A stretch of DNA of 64,000 bases from Euglena gracilis (lineage: Eukaryota > Euglenida > Euglenophyceae > Euglenales), in the NCBI GenBank assembly GCA_039621445.1, contig CP154957.1:4520504-4584503 (forward strand). The letters run 5' to 3'. How positions within the stretch are numbered: the stretch's first letter is position 1; every line of letters starts with the position of its first letter. The translations under genes and the position numbers were made by a program. This document shows, in pieces, positions 30,015-40,982 of this stretch. The notes beneath the pieces are model-generated. The model worked only from the letters and a program-made list of their open reading frames with translations. It ran no database searches and had not been told where the DNA came from.

Positions 30015-30500
30015 CAGGGGGGGGGAAATGCGTTTCGCATTTTTTCGCATTTTTGCGCATTTTTTTGCGCATTTTTTCAAATTTTCCAAAAATGCGCATT
30101 TTGCGCATTTTTTCGCATTTTTTGCGAATTTTTTCGTTTTTTTCAGCACATTTTTTTTGCTTTTTGGCACATTTTTTCGTGACTTTCCAAAATTTTCGTG
30201 ACTTTCCATTTTTTGACCATTTTTGCAATTTTTTTGCAAAAATTTGAAATTTTTGATTTTTTTTGAAACGGACATTTTCCTCATTATTCTACATAATTTC
30301 TTCAAATTTGGTGCCATTTTTGCATGTTTTTAAGTAATTTTTGCATTTTCGTGATTTTTGCACATTTTTTCTCGGATTTTGCACATTTTTGCGCATTTTT
30401 TCCAAAAATGCGCATTTTTTGCGCATTTTTTTGCGCATTTTTGCGCATTTTTGCGCATTTTTTCCGAGGCCGGGCGAGCACATTTCCCCCCCCCCCCCTG
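30015..30500. mobile_element. Iteron element inserted in the satellite
   Basis: Ends CAGGGGGGGGGAAATGCG and CATTTCCCCCCCCCCCCTG; CATCATG flanks both sides (30008-30014, 30501-30507). Arrays of GCGCATTTTTT words occupy both ends (30030-30130, 30370-30465) around a T-rich core. The layout matches the GCGGAAAAATT elements, with a different iteron. Confidence 0.75.
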
Positions 30501-30895
30501 CATCATGGGTCATGATGGCCATCATGCGTCATGATGGCCATCATGGGTCCTGATGGCCATCATGGGTCCTGATGGCCATCACGGGTCCTGATGGCCATCA
30601 TGGGTCCTGATGGCCATCATGGGTCCTGATGGCCATCATGGGTCCTGATGGCCATCATGGGTCCTGATGGCCATCATGGGTCCTGATGGCCATCATGCGT
30701 CATGATGGCCATCATGGGTCATGATGGCCATCATGGGTCATGATGCCATCATGGGTCATGATGGCCTTCATTGGTCATGATGGCCATCATGGGTCATGAT
30801 GGGCATCATGGCCCATCACGGGTCATGATGGCCATCATGGGTCATGATGCGCATCATGGCCATCACGGGTCATGATGGCCATGATGGCCATGATG
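30501..30895. repeat. Palindromic 19-bp satellite, right block
   Basis: About twenty units, eight consecutive ones reading GGTCCTGATGGCCATCATG with single changes. Confidence 0.85.
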
Positions 30896-30959
30896 GTCGA
30901 AAAACGCCCATTTTCGGCTCGAAAACCCTTTTTCCGGGTCCGGGAGGCCTAGGAGCATG

Positions 30960-31445
30960 GCTTTGGGTAAAAAAAATTTTTCCGATATTTTTCGCCTTTT
31001 TTGGCCGAAAACGGCTAAGTCCACCAGTGGAAAAAGTGTACAAAATGGCCAGAATCGGCTGAAAAACAGCCGTATCTCGGGCTACGCGAACAGTTGTGGG
31101 GAAATCAAAATACCGGTAGATGGGGTGTTCCAAGGGTTCAAATTAGGTCTCCGGACATTTCCTTTGATTTTGCTTCATTTTGGAAAAATTTTGAAACTAT
31201 TGATTTTTGGCCGAATTTTGGCTGAAAACGGCGAAGTCGGACAGTGGAAAAAGTGTACAAAACGGCCATCCGGGCCGAAAACGGCCGTATCTCGGGCCAG
31301 GCGGGGAGTTGCGGGGAAATCAAAATACCGGCAGATGGGGCGTTCCAAGGGCTTCAAATTAGGTCGCCGGACATTTCCTTTGATTTTGCTTCATTTTGGA
31401 GATATTTTGAAAATTGACATTTTTTTGGCCGAAGTGGCGGAGTCC
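30960..31445. repeat. Tandem pair of a ~235-bp dispersed repeat
   Basis: Both copies contain AGTGGAAAAAGTGTACAAAA, GTATCTCGGGC and ACATTTCCTTTGATTTTGCT. Related to 12290-12560. Confidence 0.7.
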
Positions 31446-32180
31446 AAAGGGGGGGGGGGGGCTTAAAAAGGGGGGTTGGCCAATCCTACCCAGTTTGGAC
31501 CCCTTCGCGTGTGAATAACTCGGGCCTGGCGGGGAGTTGGGGGTCAAACCCAGGTGATTCGGAAACTAGGAATCCAGTCGCTCGCGACTGAAATTTTTTT
31601 TTTCGGGAACAGGGCCGGGATCATGGTGATAATCCGCCGGTTCCCGAGGTGGCCCCGAGGGGGGGGTTCGGGGGGGTTTTCCCCCAGTGGTAAGCTGCGC
31701 TCTTACCCATAAAGGGATAAGAGCTCAGCGACCCCCCGCCCCCTAATTGGCCACCTGGACCCCGTCCTTTGCAGTCGCGAACCCCCTAAAACACCCGAAT
31801 AAAGACATTTTTTTCCCTTGAAATGAGTAACCCCCCCCCTAATTGGTCACCTGGGCTCTGGCCAATTAGGGGGGGGGGGACAAATAGAGGGGGGGGTTGG
31901 TAAGTGCGCAGTGCCCTAATAAGTGCCCCCCCAGGGGTCCGAAACTACCTCCCTAAAAAGTGTGCACCCCCCCAAAGGAGAAATTATCGTTACATCTCAG
32001 GTCGGAACACACACACAATTCTCAGAATTGTCCTTCTCAGTCCAACTATTTATATGGGGGTTGAGCCCCCGCGTCCCCCCCGCGTCCCCCCCGCGTCCCC
32101 CCCGCGTCCCCACCAAGTGGCTTGGTGTCCTTTTTTTGTAGAGGCTTTTCGATGAAACCGTCTGAGGTTTAGGATTTTTT
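31445..32180. other. Repeat stretch with AATTGGCCACCTGG key
   Basis: CCCCCTAATTGGCCACCTGG at 31740 and a second, TTGGTCACCTGG, at 31840 bracket unique DNA. 31681-31735 has a GGTAAGCTGCGCTCTTACC inverted pair with AAGAGCTCAGC. No gene seen. Confidence 0.4.
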
Positions 32181-32301
32181 TTGTGAAAATGTTGGACTTC
32201 CAGTCAAGCAACCCCTACTGGTTTTGCAAAGAGTGCCCATTTGCTTCTTCTTTTTTGTTCGGCATAATCAATGCTAATCGTAGACTGTCCCCCCTCAACC
32301 A

Positions 32302-32613
32302 TTGCGCACACTTCCATTTTGTATCCTTTTTTTGTGGACACCGTTCCCATCACCCGTTTTGGCGGATCCATTCCCAAAAATTACCAGCCAAAGTATGCGG
32401 GGAACGTTTGTAAAATGCAAGTTTGTCTGGTTTTCTGGGCCAACGGCTCCGGGAGCGAAAACACCCCATGGAAAAGACATTGCCCCAAAGAATTTTCGGC
32501 ATGAGTTTGGCCTCGTGGATGGGGCCCACAATAAAATTGTCAGCTTCATTGCACCATTTGGATTCATGCATTCTGTTTTTAAGAAACCCAACTTCACGTT
32601 TGGTTTTGATTGA
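32302..32613 (+). CDS. Unidentified ORF, coding-like
   Basis: 103 residues open. It reads PKITSQSMRGTFVKCKFVWF then HEFGLVDGAHNKIVSFIAPF and ends FKKPNFTFGFD before a TGA. Mixed composition and free of the local repeats, so it may be an exon. Family not recognised. The opposite strand is open too, which weakens the call. Confidence 0.25.
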   Translation: MRTLPFCILFLWTPFPSPVLADPFPKITSQSMRGTFVKCKFVWFSGPTAPGAKTPHGKDIAPKNFRHEFGLVDGAHNKIVSFIAPFGFMHSVFKKPNFTFGFD

Positions 32614-33139
32614 ATGAGGGGCTAATTCTTAAGAAGGGTGGAATCAACATCAACACAAATACAATCCTTGTCCGAAACTGCACGAGGCAAATTCCTATTT
32701 TTATGATATGCCGCCAAATTTGGAATTTTTTGAGGATGGGGCACTACCCCCCCCCCCATTTGAACCACCCGAGCATTTGGGTTGGTTTAAAAAAAAATTC
32801 AGGCACTGAAGTTTTTTTGCCCTTGAACCAATTTACACATGGCGCGAAGCGCCGAAGGAAAAATTTCAGCGTTTTTGGGTACCTGGAAAATGCGGGCCCA
32901 GGTCGGTCAAAAAAATGTTATTTTATGGTGGTGCCCCCGCGTCCCCCCCCGCGTCCCCCCCCGCGTCCCCCCCGCGTCCCCAAAACCCCCTATCCCTTTG
33001 AATTGAAAAAGAGTGGGGGAAACATGAGTATTTTCGGCTTTGTCCTAAAAAGTGCGCACTGCCCTAATAAGTGCACACCCCTTGGGGTCCGAAACTACGT
33101 CCTTAAAATGCGCGCACCCGTGCACTAATTGGGGGGGGG

Positions 33140-33355
33140 TTACTGTCTCAACACAGGGGGGGTCCAAACCCCGGCGCCAAAGGCGCCGGAAAATTTTTTT
33201 TTAGGGCTTTCTTTTGGTCTAAAAAGGCCATTTTTGGTGTCAAAATTTTCACCTGTCTTGGGGGGGTCGGCACCAGGGGGGGTCCCAAAAATCCCAACTG
33301 TACAGGGGGGGAGGGGGGGGTCCCAAAAAACCCCAACTGTACTGCCGTCGCCCCA
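33140..33355. mobile_element. Intact copy of the outer element of 19.2-22.1 kb
   Basis: From TACTGTCTCAACACAG to CAACTGTACTGCCGTCGCC. GGCGCCAAAGGCGCC hairpin, AATTTTTTTTTAGGGC junction and CTAAAAAGGCCATTTTTGG are continuous here but split by 2.6 kb in the 19-kb copy. It serves as the empty site for that insertion. Confidence 0.8.
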
Positions 33356-33437
33356 ACCCCTTTGGTTATCATGTCAGGTTGAAAGCTCTAAACCCGACAT
33401 ATTGCCTTCAAATGACTTTCCAGATATGCAAATTATG

Positions 33438-33761
33438 GGGGTGTCTCCCCCGCGTCCCCCCCCCCCACGCGTCCCCCCGCGTCCCACTTTGGAACCAAAA
33501 TTTTGCTCTCGAGACAGCCAAATTTAGGAGGCTGATTCCTAATTTCAGGCATTTGAGGTTGGTGATTCCTGATTTGGTGTGGGTGATTCCGAACTTGCGG
33601 TGGTTGATTCCTAATTTGGGGTGGGTTTGTCCTAATTTGGGGTGGTAGAATCCTAATTTGGCTAAAATTTTCTCGCAGCAAATTCCTAATTTCACCGTCC
33701 CAAAAATGGCGTCTCCCTCGCGTCCCCCCCCCTGCGTCCCCCCCGCGTCCCAGACACCCCC
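33438..33761. mobile_element. GGGTGTCT element, copy 1
   Basis: Starts GGGGTGTCTCCCCCGCGTCC and ends GCGTCCCAGACACCCC; TATG flanks both sides (33434-33437, 33762-33765). Interior has about six TTCCTAATTTGG-type units (33530-33690). Related to 37554-37890. Confidence 0.8.
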
Positions 33762-33856
33762 TATGAGGTATGTTTTTTGCATGTGAGGTCTTTCTTTCTG
33801 TTCACCTAGGGTGTGCCATTTCCTGTTGCAATCCTCCAAAAACAAATCTCAGTACA

Positions 33857-33980
33857 GCGTGGTGTACATGTGGACGTCCATGTGTACAGGTGTACACGTG
33901 ATCTGCCCTCATGTGTGGGCTAAGCACGGTTTTCACGGCCGGTGTTCATTGTGGACTGAACACGGTTTCAAGGAAGTTGG
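33857..33980. repeat. GTACACGTG / AACACGGTTTTCAC array, block 1
   Basis: TGTACATGTGGACG, TGTACACGTGATCT, then CACGGTTTTCACGGCCGGTG. Similar blocks at 35130-35290, 35620-35790, 36735-36917 and 37335-37465. Confidence 0.6.
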
Positions 33981-34249
33981 CAAGTTGTGCGATGGATGAA
34001 AAATTCTTTTCTGATCAAATCCATTTTTGATGCCACAATTTCTAGACACCAAAATTTGGGGCCCTGGCCTGTTGTGGAGTGAGGAAGTCAGCCATGCTTG
34101 TCCCGGAAAAGGAAAGGCACGTTTTATCAAAAATTGGTTAATTGACGACCGACCCCGAAATAACCATGAAAATGACGGCTAATTGTGAGGTGAATGCACA
34201 ACAACTCAGCTGTCCCATCGAGATCTATCACACAGGATGGGGCCCCCCC

Positions 34250-34700
34250 TCAAAGTGACCACCCTCCAGGCAATGTGGGACCCCAAAATGTTCACTCTGG
34301 CAGGGGGGACACTTTGGGGGGGGGTCAAGTTTTGGCCTCCGGCGCCTTTGGCGCCAAAGGAAAATGGCCACTTTGGGGGGGGGGTAACCTGAAATTTGCC
34401 AAAATTTTTGGCCACTTTGGGGGGAGGGACCCCTTGATGGGGGGGTGAGGGTAAATTAAAATAGATTCGAAGCTGGTGGTGCAACATTCCTTGGAAATTT
34501 TGTTGTTGGCTTGGGGACAAATAATTTTCTTCGATAATTCTCGGACCCCCTGGTTTTCGACCACTTTTCTGAATAGTGCCCCCCCCCCCCGAATAGAAGC
34601 CCCCCCCCCTCAGTTTTCGACCAACGTTCCGAATAGAAGCCCCCGGGGGCTATTCGGCGCGGTTTAGCCCGAATGCACTTTGGGGTACTTTTCCATTTTG
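34250..34700. repeat. CACTTTGGGGGG and GAATAGAAGCCCCC key repeats
   Basis: CCACTTTGGGGGGG boxes flank a GGCGCCTTTGGCGCC hairpin (34339-34353). From 34570 GAATAGAAGCCCCC boxes occur twice, ending with an inverted GGGGGCTATTCGG; the same key is at 48530-48900. Confidence 0.6.
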
Positions 34701-35129
34701 GGCGCGCTTCCAAGCTTTAGGAATGCAACTGCATTCATTGGTTGCCCCACCCTATCAGTCGCCCTGCCCTGTTCATAACTTTTTGAAAAGCCCAGTTTTG
34801 CTCATGGGCAGACCTCATCTCACAAGCTTGACTGAAAAAAGCACAAATAGGTTACAATAGGTGGCAATGATTAAAAAAGCCTACCAACCCGCCCCCAGGC
34901 TGTTGGGGCCAACATGCCCACCCCCGAAGTAGGCCCCATGTTGACCCGCTGGGGCCAACATGGACCCCGATTTTCAAGTCATTCTGGCGTAGCCCCCTTG
35001 GCCCCCTGGGCCAAGGCAGTGAGTTCCAGGCGCATCATGGCTGAGGAAGACGCGAAGGGTTTTCTTATGCCGAACATGGAAACTACGAGGAGAGGCGAAA
35101 AAAATTTTCAGACAAAGCATCATTGGGCT

Positions 35130-35292
35130 TGTCGGGTGTACACGTGGACGGCCACGTGTACACCTGGTGTACATGTGATCTAAATACATGTACACCATGG
35201 TGTTCATGTGGACTGATCACGTGTACACCTGGTGTGCACGTGGACGTCCACATGTACACCACAATGTACACAAGGTCCCCCAAAGTGTACAT
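35130..35292. repeat. GTACACGTG array, block 2
   Basis: At least seven GTGTACA(C/T)GTGGA-type units in a row. Confidence 0.6.
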
Positions 35293-35299
35293 GGGCTCC

Positions 35300-35620
35300 C
35301 GGATCTGGCCTGGGGCGGGGGGTTGTGGGCCGACCCTAGGGTCGGCCCACGGTCGCCAAAGGTTGCCAAAGGTCGCTATGGGTATTTCCTACTCAGTCTT
35401 TTTTGCCATGTAGCGGCGTAGGCAACTGTTCCAGGGCCCTAAAATAACAAAATCCCTTGTGTGTGTAACTCCTTTTGTGTGTAAGTTGCGCTAATTTGCC
35501 GTGGAGCGCATTTTTTGACATCGACCCACCCACGACCTTTGGCGACCATGGCGACCTTTGGCGACCGTGGGCCGACCCTAGGGTCGGCCCACAACCCCCC
35601 CCCCCCCAGGCCAGATCTAC
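35300..35620. repeat. Inverted pair around AGGTCGCCAAAGG units
   Basis: GGGCCGACCCTAGGGTCGGCCC palindrome-type sequence at 35329-35350 and again at 35567-35590, each with ACGGTCGCCAAAGGT-like repeats, pointing inward around ~170 bp. Confidence 0.6.
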
Positions 35621-36414
35621 CCCCCGTGTACATGTGATCACCAAAAAGACCATATTTCACGCGAATCACGTGGACTTGAACACGGTTTTCACGGCCGGTG
35701 TACATTGTGGACCACAAACACGGTTTCAAGAATAGAATAAAATAGAATCGTGATCTGATCCCGCTTTCACACCGTGAAAACCGGGGGCGCCGTGATGATT
35801 AATATTTCGGGGGAGGTTGGTCATGCCACTTTGAGGTGGTTGGGGGGCAGCATCAATGATCCACGAAAGAAAGGCTGAAGTGATGAAGGTTGAATCATTG
35901 TATGAAAATTGAAGGTTCAATTCTTGAGTCACGGGGGAGGGGGTCACGGGGGGGGCACGGGGATAGCACCCCCTTCCACAAAGCAAAAGAAGCGATTCAC
36001 TAGGGGGGCCACAAGCAATTAACTGTTTTTCGATTCCATCCTGCCTTGCCTCAATCGTGGGAGAGCACTTGGAAAGAAAGGCAAGTTTTTTTTGAATCAA
36101 AATTACCTGGAAGCATCATTCTTCAATGTTGTGGGCGAAGTCACTTGGGGGCGCGGTGGGGTGAGCAGCTAACCATCGTCTTTGCATCGCATGCACAATG
36201 TAAAGATGTCTCACAGAAGGCCCCCAATGCTGAGGTTGGAACCGCCGACGACCGTGGTCAGTTGCGTCCAGATGCATCCAAGACTAGAGAGTTCCCTCAA
36301 AGAGAATGGGGCTTGTGATTGCAAACATCTGTGCATGGTTGAGTATTTCTCCTGCTGATGGTTTTCCTTTGGCGGATTACCCTCACCGGGTCCTGCGAGA
36401 TAGGTTTTAGAACA

Positions 36415-36518
36415 ATCAACTGCACTAACGGTTTTAGCAGGGGCGCCGGGCAGCCTGGCGCCTTCGGCACCTTGGGGTCGCCCGGCGCCCCTGCTAAAAC
36501 CGTTAGTGGCAATCGATT
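36415..36518. repeat. Solo ~104-bp hairpin of the recombinase-element type
   Basis: Preceded by GATAGGTTTTAG as at 14.2 and 41.0 kb. Stem ATCAACTGCACTAACGGTTT / AAACCGTTAGTGGCAATCGA, then GCAGGGGCGCCGGG / CCCGGCGCCCCTGC; apex region GGCGCCTTCGGCACC. Followed by TTTTTGTATAAAG. No iterons or ORF near it. Confidence 0.85.
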
Positions 36519-36734
36519 TTTGTATAAAGACTGGGGGGGAGGGGGTTAAATAGGGTTAAAAGCATGGGGGGACCTGGGCGAGGCGCCGAGCGAGGGTCCC
36601 CATGTGTATTAACCCTAGTTGGGCGGCTCTTTGGGGTAGCTGGTACCTTGTAGGGGCCAATTTATCACGTTTGTGAACAACCAGCTGCAGCCCCCGAAAT
36701 TTTTCAGGCTTCAAAAAGAGGTACTTGTCCGCCA

Positions 36735-36917
36735 TGTACACATTACAAAAAGAGTAAACACGCTTTCCTGCAATGTACACGTGTTCAAGATCATGGTAAA
36801 CACGCTTTCCGTCCAATGTACACATGTCACAAACACGGTACATTTGCATTGTACCGTGTTTGTAACACGGTACAATTGCAATGTACCAAGGTACCCCATT
36901 TTTGTACATGTGTTTAC
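36735..36917. repeat. TGTACAC array with AACACGGTACA hairpins
   Basis: Six spaced TGTACA words and an inverted pair ACACGGTACATTTGC / GCATTGTACCGTGT at 36830-36865. Confidence 0.6.
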
Positions 36918-37315
36918 CATAGCTGGCACTTCGTTTAAAACGAAGTAAAAAAAAACACGTTTTTTTTAAAAAAAACAAAAAAAAACAAAAAAACGCCATT
37001 GAGGGTCCAGGGCAAAAAAATTTTTGCCTTTAATTTTAGCTTTTTTTGCCCATCCTCGGTCAGAGAAAGACACCAAATTTGGGATGTTTCAAGTTAGTTT
37101 GGAAATGGTTTCAAGCCAAAATGGCAGAAAAATGCCCTATTTTGACCATTCTTGTTGAAGACAACCAAAAGTATTGGCTTTCAAGTCATTTGAGCTAAGA
37201 TTGGTTCACCCTTGCGATCAAAGGCAAAATTTGGACCATCATTTTCCCCTTTGTTTTTTTTGCCGTTTTTTTTTGCCCGTTTTTTTTAATAAAAAACAAA
37301 AAAACGCCAGCTATG
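36918..37315. mobile_element. AGCTGGCGTTTTT-end element, 8-bp duplication GTGTTTAC
   Basis: Ends CATAGCTGGC and GCCAGCTATG; GTGTTTAC before (36910-36917) and after (37316-37323). A/T-run interior as in 24205-24582. It inserted in a GTACAC-type array. Confidence 0.9.
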
Positions 37316-37553
37316 GTGTTTACTATAATCGCCATTTTTTGCGTGAATCACGTGAACTTGAACACGGTTTTCACTACCGGTGTACATCGTGGACTCTTAA
37401 CACGGTTTCAACGTTGTTTCGTGTTCTGATCCCGGTAAAACAGCGGGATCAGAGCACGAAACACCAAATAGAAAACAACCCCAAGGCCTTAGAACATGTT
37501 TGCAATGATGTTTGCTGCGCACTGGACTCGTGTTGTCCCAACTTCCATTCGGC

Positions 37554-37890
37554 GGGGGTGTCTCCCCCGCGTCCCCGCGTCCCCCCCCCCACGCGTCCCC
37601 CCCCCCCCGTCCCACTTTGGAACCAAAATTTTGCTCTCGAGACAGCCAAATTTTGGAGGCTGATTCCTAATTTCAGGCAAATTTGAGGTTGCCTGAGATT
37701 CCTAATTTGGTGTGGGTGATTCCTAACTTGTGGTGGTTGATTCCTAATTTGGGGTGGGTTATTCCTAATTTGTTGTAGTAGAATCCTAATTCGGCTAAAA
37801 TTTTCTCGCAGCAAATTCCTAATTTCACCGTCCCAAAAATGGCGTCTCCCCCGCATCCCCCCCCCGCGTCCCCCGCGTCCCAGACACCCC
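37554..37890. mobile_element. GGGTGTCT element, copy 2
   Basis: Starts GGGGGTGTCTCCCCCGCG and ends CGTCCCAGACACCCC; CGGC on both sides (37550-37553, 37891-37894). Very close to 33438-33761 including GGAACCAAAATTTTGCTCTC. Confidence 0.8.
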
Positions 37891-38124
37891 CGGCAATCTG
37901 CAATAGGGTCACCAGTGCGAACAGACATGGCATGTGGTCAGATAACGGAAATAGATCAATAATTAGAAAATGCACACCACCTTCCAAAACAGCAGCCAAA
38001 AATTTGGGATTTTTGAAGCAATTTGCGTCAAATTTTGGCCCGGCCAAAGGCTGGGTCAGAAAACTTTCTTCAGCGTTTTTGGCCGATTTTGGCTGGATTT
38101 TGGGTGGTTGACCCCGCCCCCCCC

Positions 38125-38323
38125 CCCCTTAGTTGCAATAAGGCTTCTTGTCTGTTTATGGCCGGCGCTAACTTCGCTTCTGGCCCAGTTTGCTGCGTGG
38201 TGAGTGGCCAGGGACCCCTAACACCAGTCCTCTTTTGTTGCTCCCCCTGGCCGGGTGAGTAACTCTGGTGTAATTCGGGACATACACTCACCTTGTGTGG
38301 TTGGTGTGGTTCCCGTGGGTGGG
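38125..38323. repeat. ~200-bp direct repeat, copy 1
   Basis: From CCCTTAGTTGCA to CCCGTGGGTGG. Contains CTGGCCGGGTGAGTAACTC, which would serve as a splice donor (G|GTGAGT). The copy at 39012 is ~95% the same by eye. No gene product indicated. Confidence 0.8.
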
Positions 38324-39011
38324 TCTACACCCTTGCGCCCCAGTGCTGCTCTTGCCTCCTGCCCTCTTCCCACTTTTCTGTGTGGGGGATGCATGGCGCA
38401 GGCACAACGCCATGACTTGAAAAATTCCAATGTGGCCTCACGGTCCCGCGGCTTAGGTAAACCCAGGTCACCAAGTCTCGGCCTTAGGGCGGGTGGCGGG
38501 TGGGTAGTGTGCTGCTGGGTACCAGTAGTTCCTTACATACTGGTACCTGCACTCCATGCCCTGTCTGGGGTTGGTTTGGGCGGTCCACTGCCTCGCGGGT
38601 GGGTCCCTCTCTGCTGGCTTCCCCTTTGGGGTTGGATTGTTGGGGGGTGTGCTCCTACTAGGCCGGCGAGCCCGAAGGCCCTCCTGCCAGTCCCCCGGGC
38701 GGTCGCACGAAGCGCCATGCCCCCCTACAGAGGCAGAGTCGCGTTTTCTGCTGCTGGTCTCCATGGGGGGTTCCCTCTGTCTTCCCCTCGCTCCCCCCAT
38801 TTTCCCTTCTGGCCACAGGGGTGGGCCGGGCTGGTCAAGGCCACCAGGGGCACCCGGGTGAAAGCGACGGCGATTCAGGGCCTTGGGCACCCTCGCTTTG
38901 GCGACCTTCCCACCACTGCCACACACCACCTAAAATTGTCACAAATGGTGTGTGGACACCGCTTCTGGCTGCCACGTGAGTACGTGGCCCCACGGCTTGC
39001 GTGGGTGGTCC
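38324..39011. other. GC-rich segment between the direct repeats
   Basis: Free of C/G-run elements and open on several frames, including a long plus-strand frame that runs through the repeats. Composition is unlike the neighbours. No domain is recognisable. It could be the interior of a small LTR-like retroelement (TRIM) or a tandem duplication. Confidence 0.4.
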
Positions 39012-39219
39012 CCCTTAGTTGCACTAAGGCTTCTTGTCTGTTTATGGCCGGCGCTAACTTCGCTTCTGGCCCAGTTTGCTGCGTGGTGAGTGGCCAGGGA
39101 CCCCTTACACCAGTCCTCTTTTGTTGCTCCCCCTGGCCGGGTGAGTAACTCTGGTGTAATTCCAGCGCTGTAGGGACATACACCGACCTTGTGTGGTTGG
39201 TGTGGTTCCCGTGGGTGGC
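39012..39219. repeat. ~200-bp direct repeat, copy 2
   Basis: Same as 38125-38323 with a 14-bp insertion (AATTCCAGCGCTGTAG region). GTGGGTGG lies just before both copies and at the end of this one, which favours tandem duplication. Confidence 0.8.
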
Positions 39220-39761
39220 CCCCCCCCCCCGGGTGCGGATGAGTTGGTTTTTGAAAAGTGGGTTGGTGGGTTTGGGGAAAAAGTGCCCAGGGGTCGCTTT
39301 GGTCGATCTACATTGTACGGTTGCTATGCACAAAGAATCCAAAAATATTTTGGAATTTTTTTGGGCTTTGACCCCGTGGAATAGATTCAATTCAGCGAAT
39401 TGTTTGTCATCGCCGATGAATCGAATCGTTCGGCCGAGGGCGAATAATTGCTCCAATGTCAACCACGATGGGCGCGATATTTGCTGAAAACAAACATACT
39501 TGTCTTGAAAATCGACTGACATTAACGGATTTTAGCAGGAGCGCCATTACAATGAAACGGTTTTCAAGACAGGCGCCCCTCTCTTTAAAACCTATTTCCT
39601 GGGCCCGACACCTGTCTTGAATTTCTACAGACAGTAGCAGATTTCAGGCTGAATCCGTTAGTGTAAAACGATTTCCAAGACAGGCGTTTGTTAGTGTAAA
39701 ACGATTTCCAAGACAGGCGATCGTTAGTGTAAAGCGATTTCCAAGACAGGCAAAAAAGGTC

Positions 39762-40573
39762 CTAAAAAAGCAAGATGTGAGGAGTTAACAAGTCGGCGGG
39801 CATGTCCCCCATAGAGCCCACAACAAACGACAGAGTTTTTTGCCCATCAACTTGGCTCAACAACAGGGATTTTGTGGTCAGCCGACTCAAAACCTCGGCA
39901 CGCAAACCCGTCCTGAATCCAAAAATCAGCAAATTCCACCGCTGCATCTGCAGAACGTTGTTTGCGTCAAAACGCGTTCGGAGGGACAGAAGTTCCTCCT
40001 CTGTCAAAATCCCTGGTGTCGTTTGTTGAGCTGCTTCCATGGCACGCACCCCTCTTTCACGTTTGAGCACCGGGGCAGCAAATTCATTCAGCAACGGAAA
40101 TTGACGATCCACGAAGGCAGCCAAGGCAATTTTTGGGGCCGTTGCATTGTACGCCCTCATCATGCCGTTCTCATAACTTCGCCAGGAGTCTGCAGAAAGT
40201 TCCTTTAGTGGGAAGTTCTGTGTGGCCCGCTGTTGTTTGCAACTTTCCACGTCAGCCTCATCGTCAAACAAATACACCGGAAAAATGGTGCGACGAGCCC
40301 AACCTCGCAAATATTCGTCCAACGAGTCATATTTTAACCCGTTATCCGCACAAAAATCGACAAAAGTCAGAAAATGTAGGATGCCGGATCGTTGGATGCC
40401 TTGCGCTCCGGAAAGTCTCTTGGTTTCTTTCTTAGCAAACAAGGGGCCGTTCACCGGGTCATCTGCCTCCTGCTTACCGCCCTCAGAAATTTTGCGGATC
40501 GCAGCAACAAATTCCTCAGGGGGGGCCGAGGTTTCAGTCCGGCCAACGCCACAAGGTTCATCCGTTTAGCCAT
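39762..40573 (-). CDS. Tyrosine-recombinase-like protein, truncated and frameshifted (B)
   Basis: Start at MAKRMNLVALAG (40573), parallel to MAKR in element A. A one-base shift at the 7-G run (40519-40525) moves the frame; after it the protein reads PEEFVAAIRKI and continues to DDPVNGPLFAKK. Helical core-binding region follows (SWRSYENGMMRAY, RQFPLLNEF, KRERGVRAME). The last part reads QRWNLLIFGFRTGLRAEVLS, which fits box I of tyrosine recombinases with its catalytic Arg in TGLR. The protein stops ~45 residues later at the iterons, without boxes for the His-x-x-Arg or the Tyr nucleophile. The shift could be a homopolymer sequencing error. Truncation at the same place in two diverged copies suggests the short form is old. 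Confidence 0.65.
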
Positions 40574-40982
40574 TAAGAACAAAAACTGAGGACAAGAAGA
40601 ACATATCACCATCATCAAAGAGCAAACGATTTCCAAGACAGGCGTTTGTTAGTGTAAAACGATTTCCAAGACAGGCGTTTGTTAGTGTAAAACAATTTCC
40701 AAGACAGGCGTTTGTTAGTGTAAAACGATTTCCAAGACAGGCGACCGTTAGTGTAAAACGATTTCCAAGACAGGGATCCGTTAGTGTAAAACGATTTCCA
40801 ATACAGGGATCCGTTAGTGTAAAACGATTTCCAAGACAGGGATGTGTTAGTGTAAAACGATTTCCAAGGCGGCGTACGTTTTCTTGAAAAAAATGACAAA
40901 ACCGGCCAAAACTCAAGCCAGGTGCATCGGTCGAATGAATTTTCAAGACAGGCGTGCGGGCCCAGACGAAATAGGTTTTAGT

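Noticed and set aside
29988-30525. Lys/Asn/Phe-rich frames on both strands
   Set aside because: They are translations of GCGCATTTTT iterons and T runs.
38255-39148. 297-residue plus-strand frame
   Set aside because: It crosses both direct repeats, the opposite strand is also open, and no domain is recognisable.
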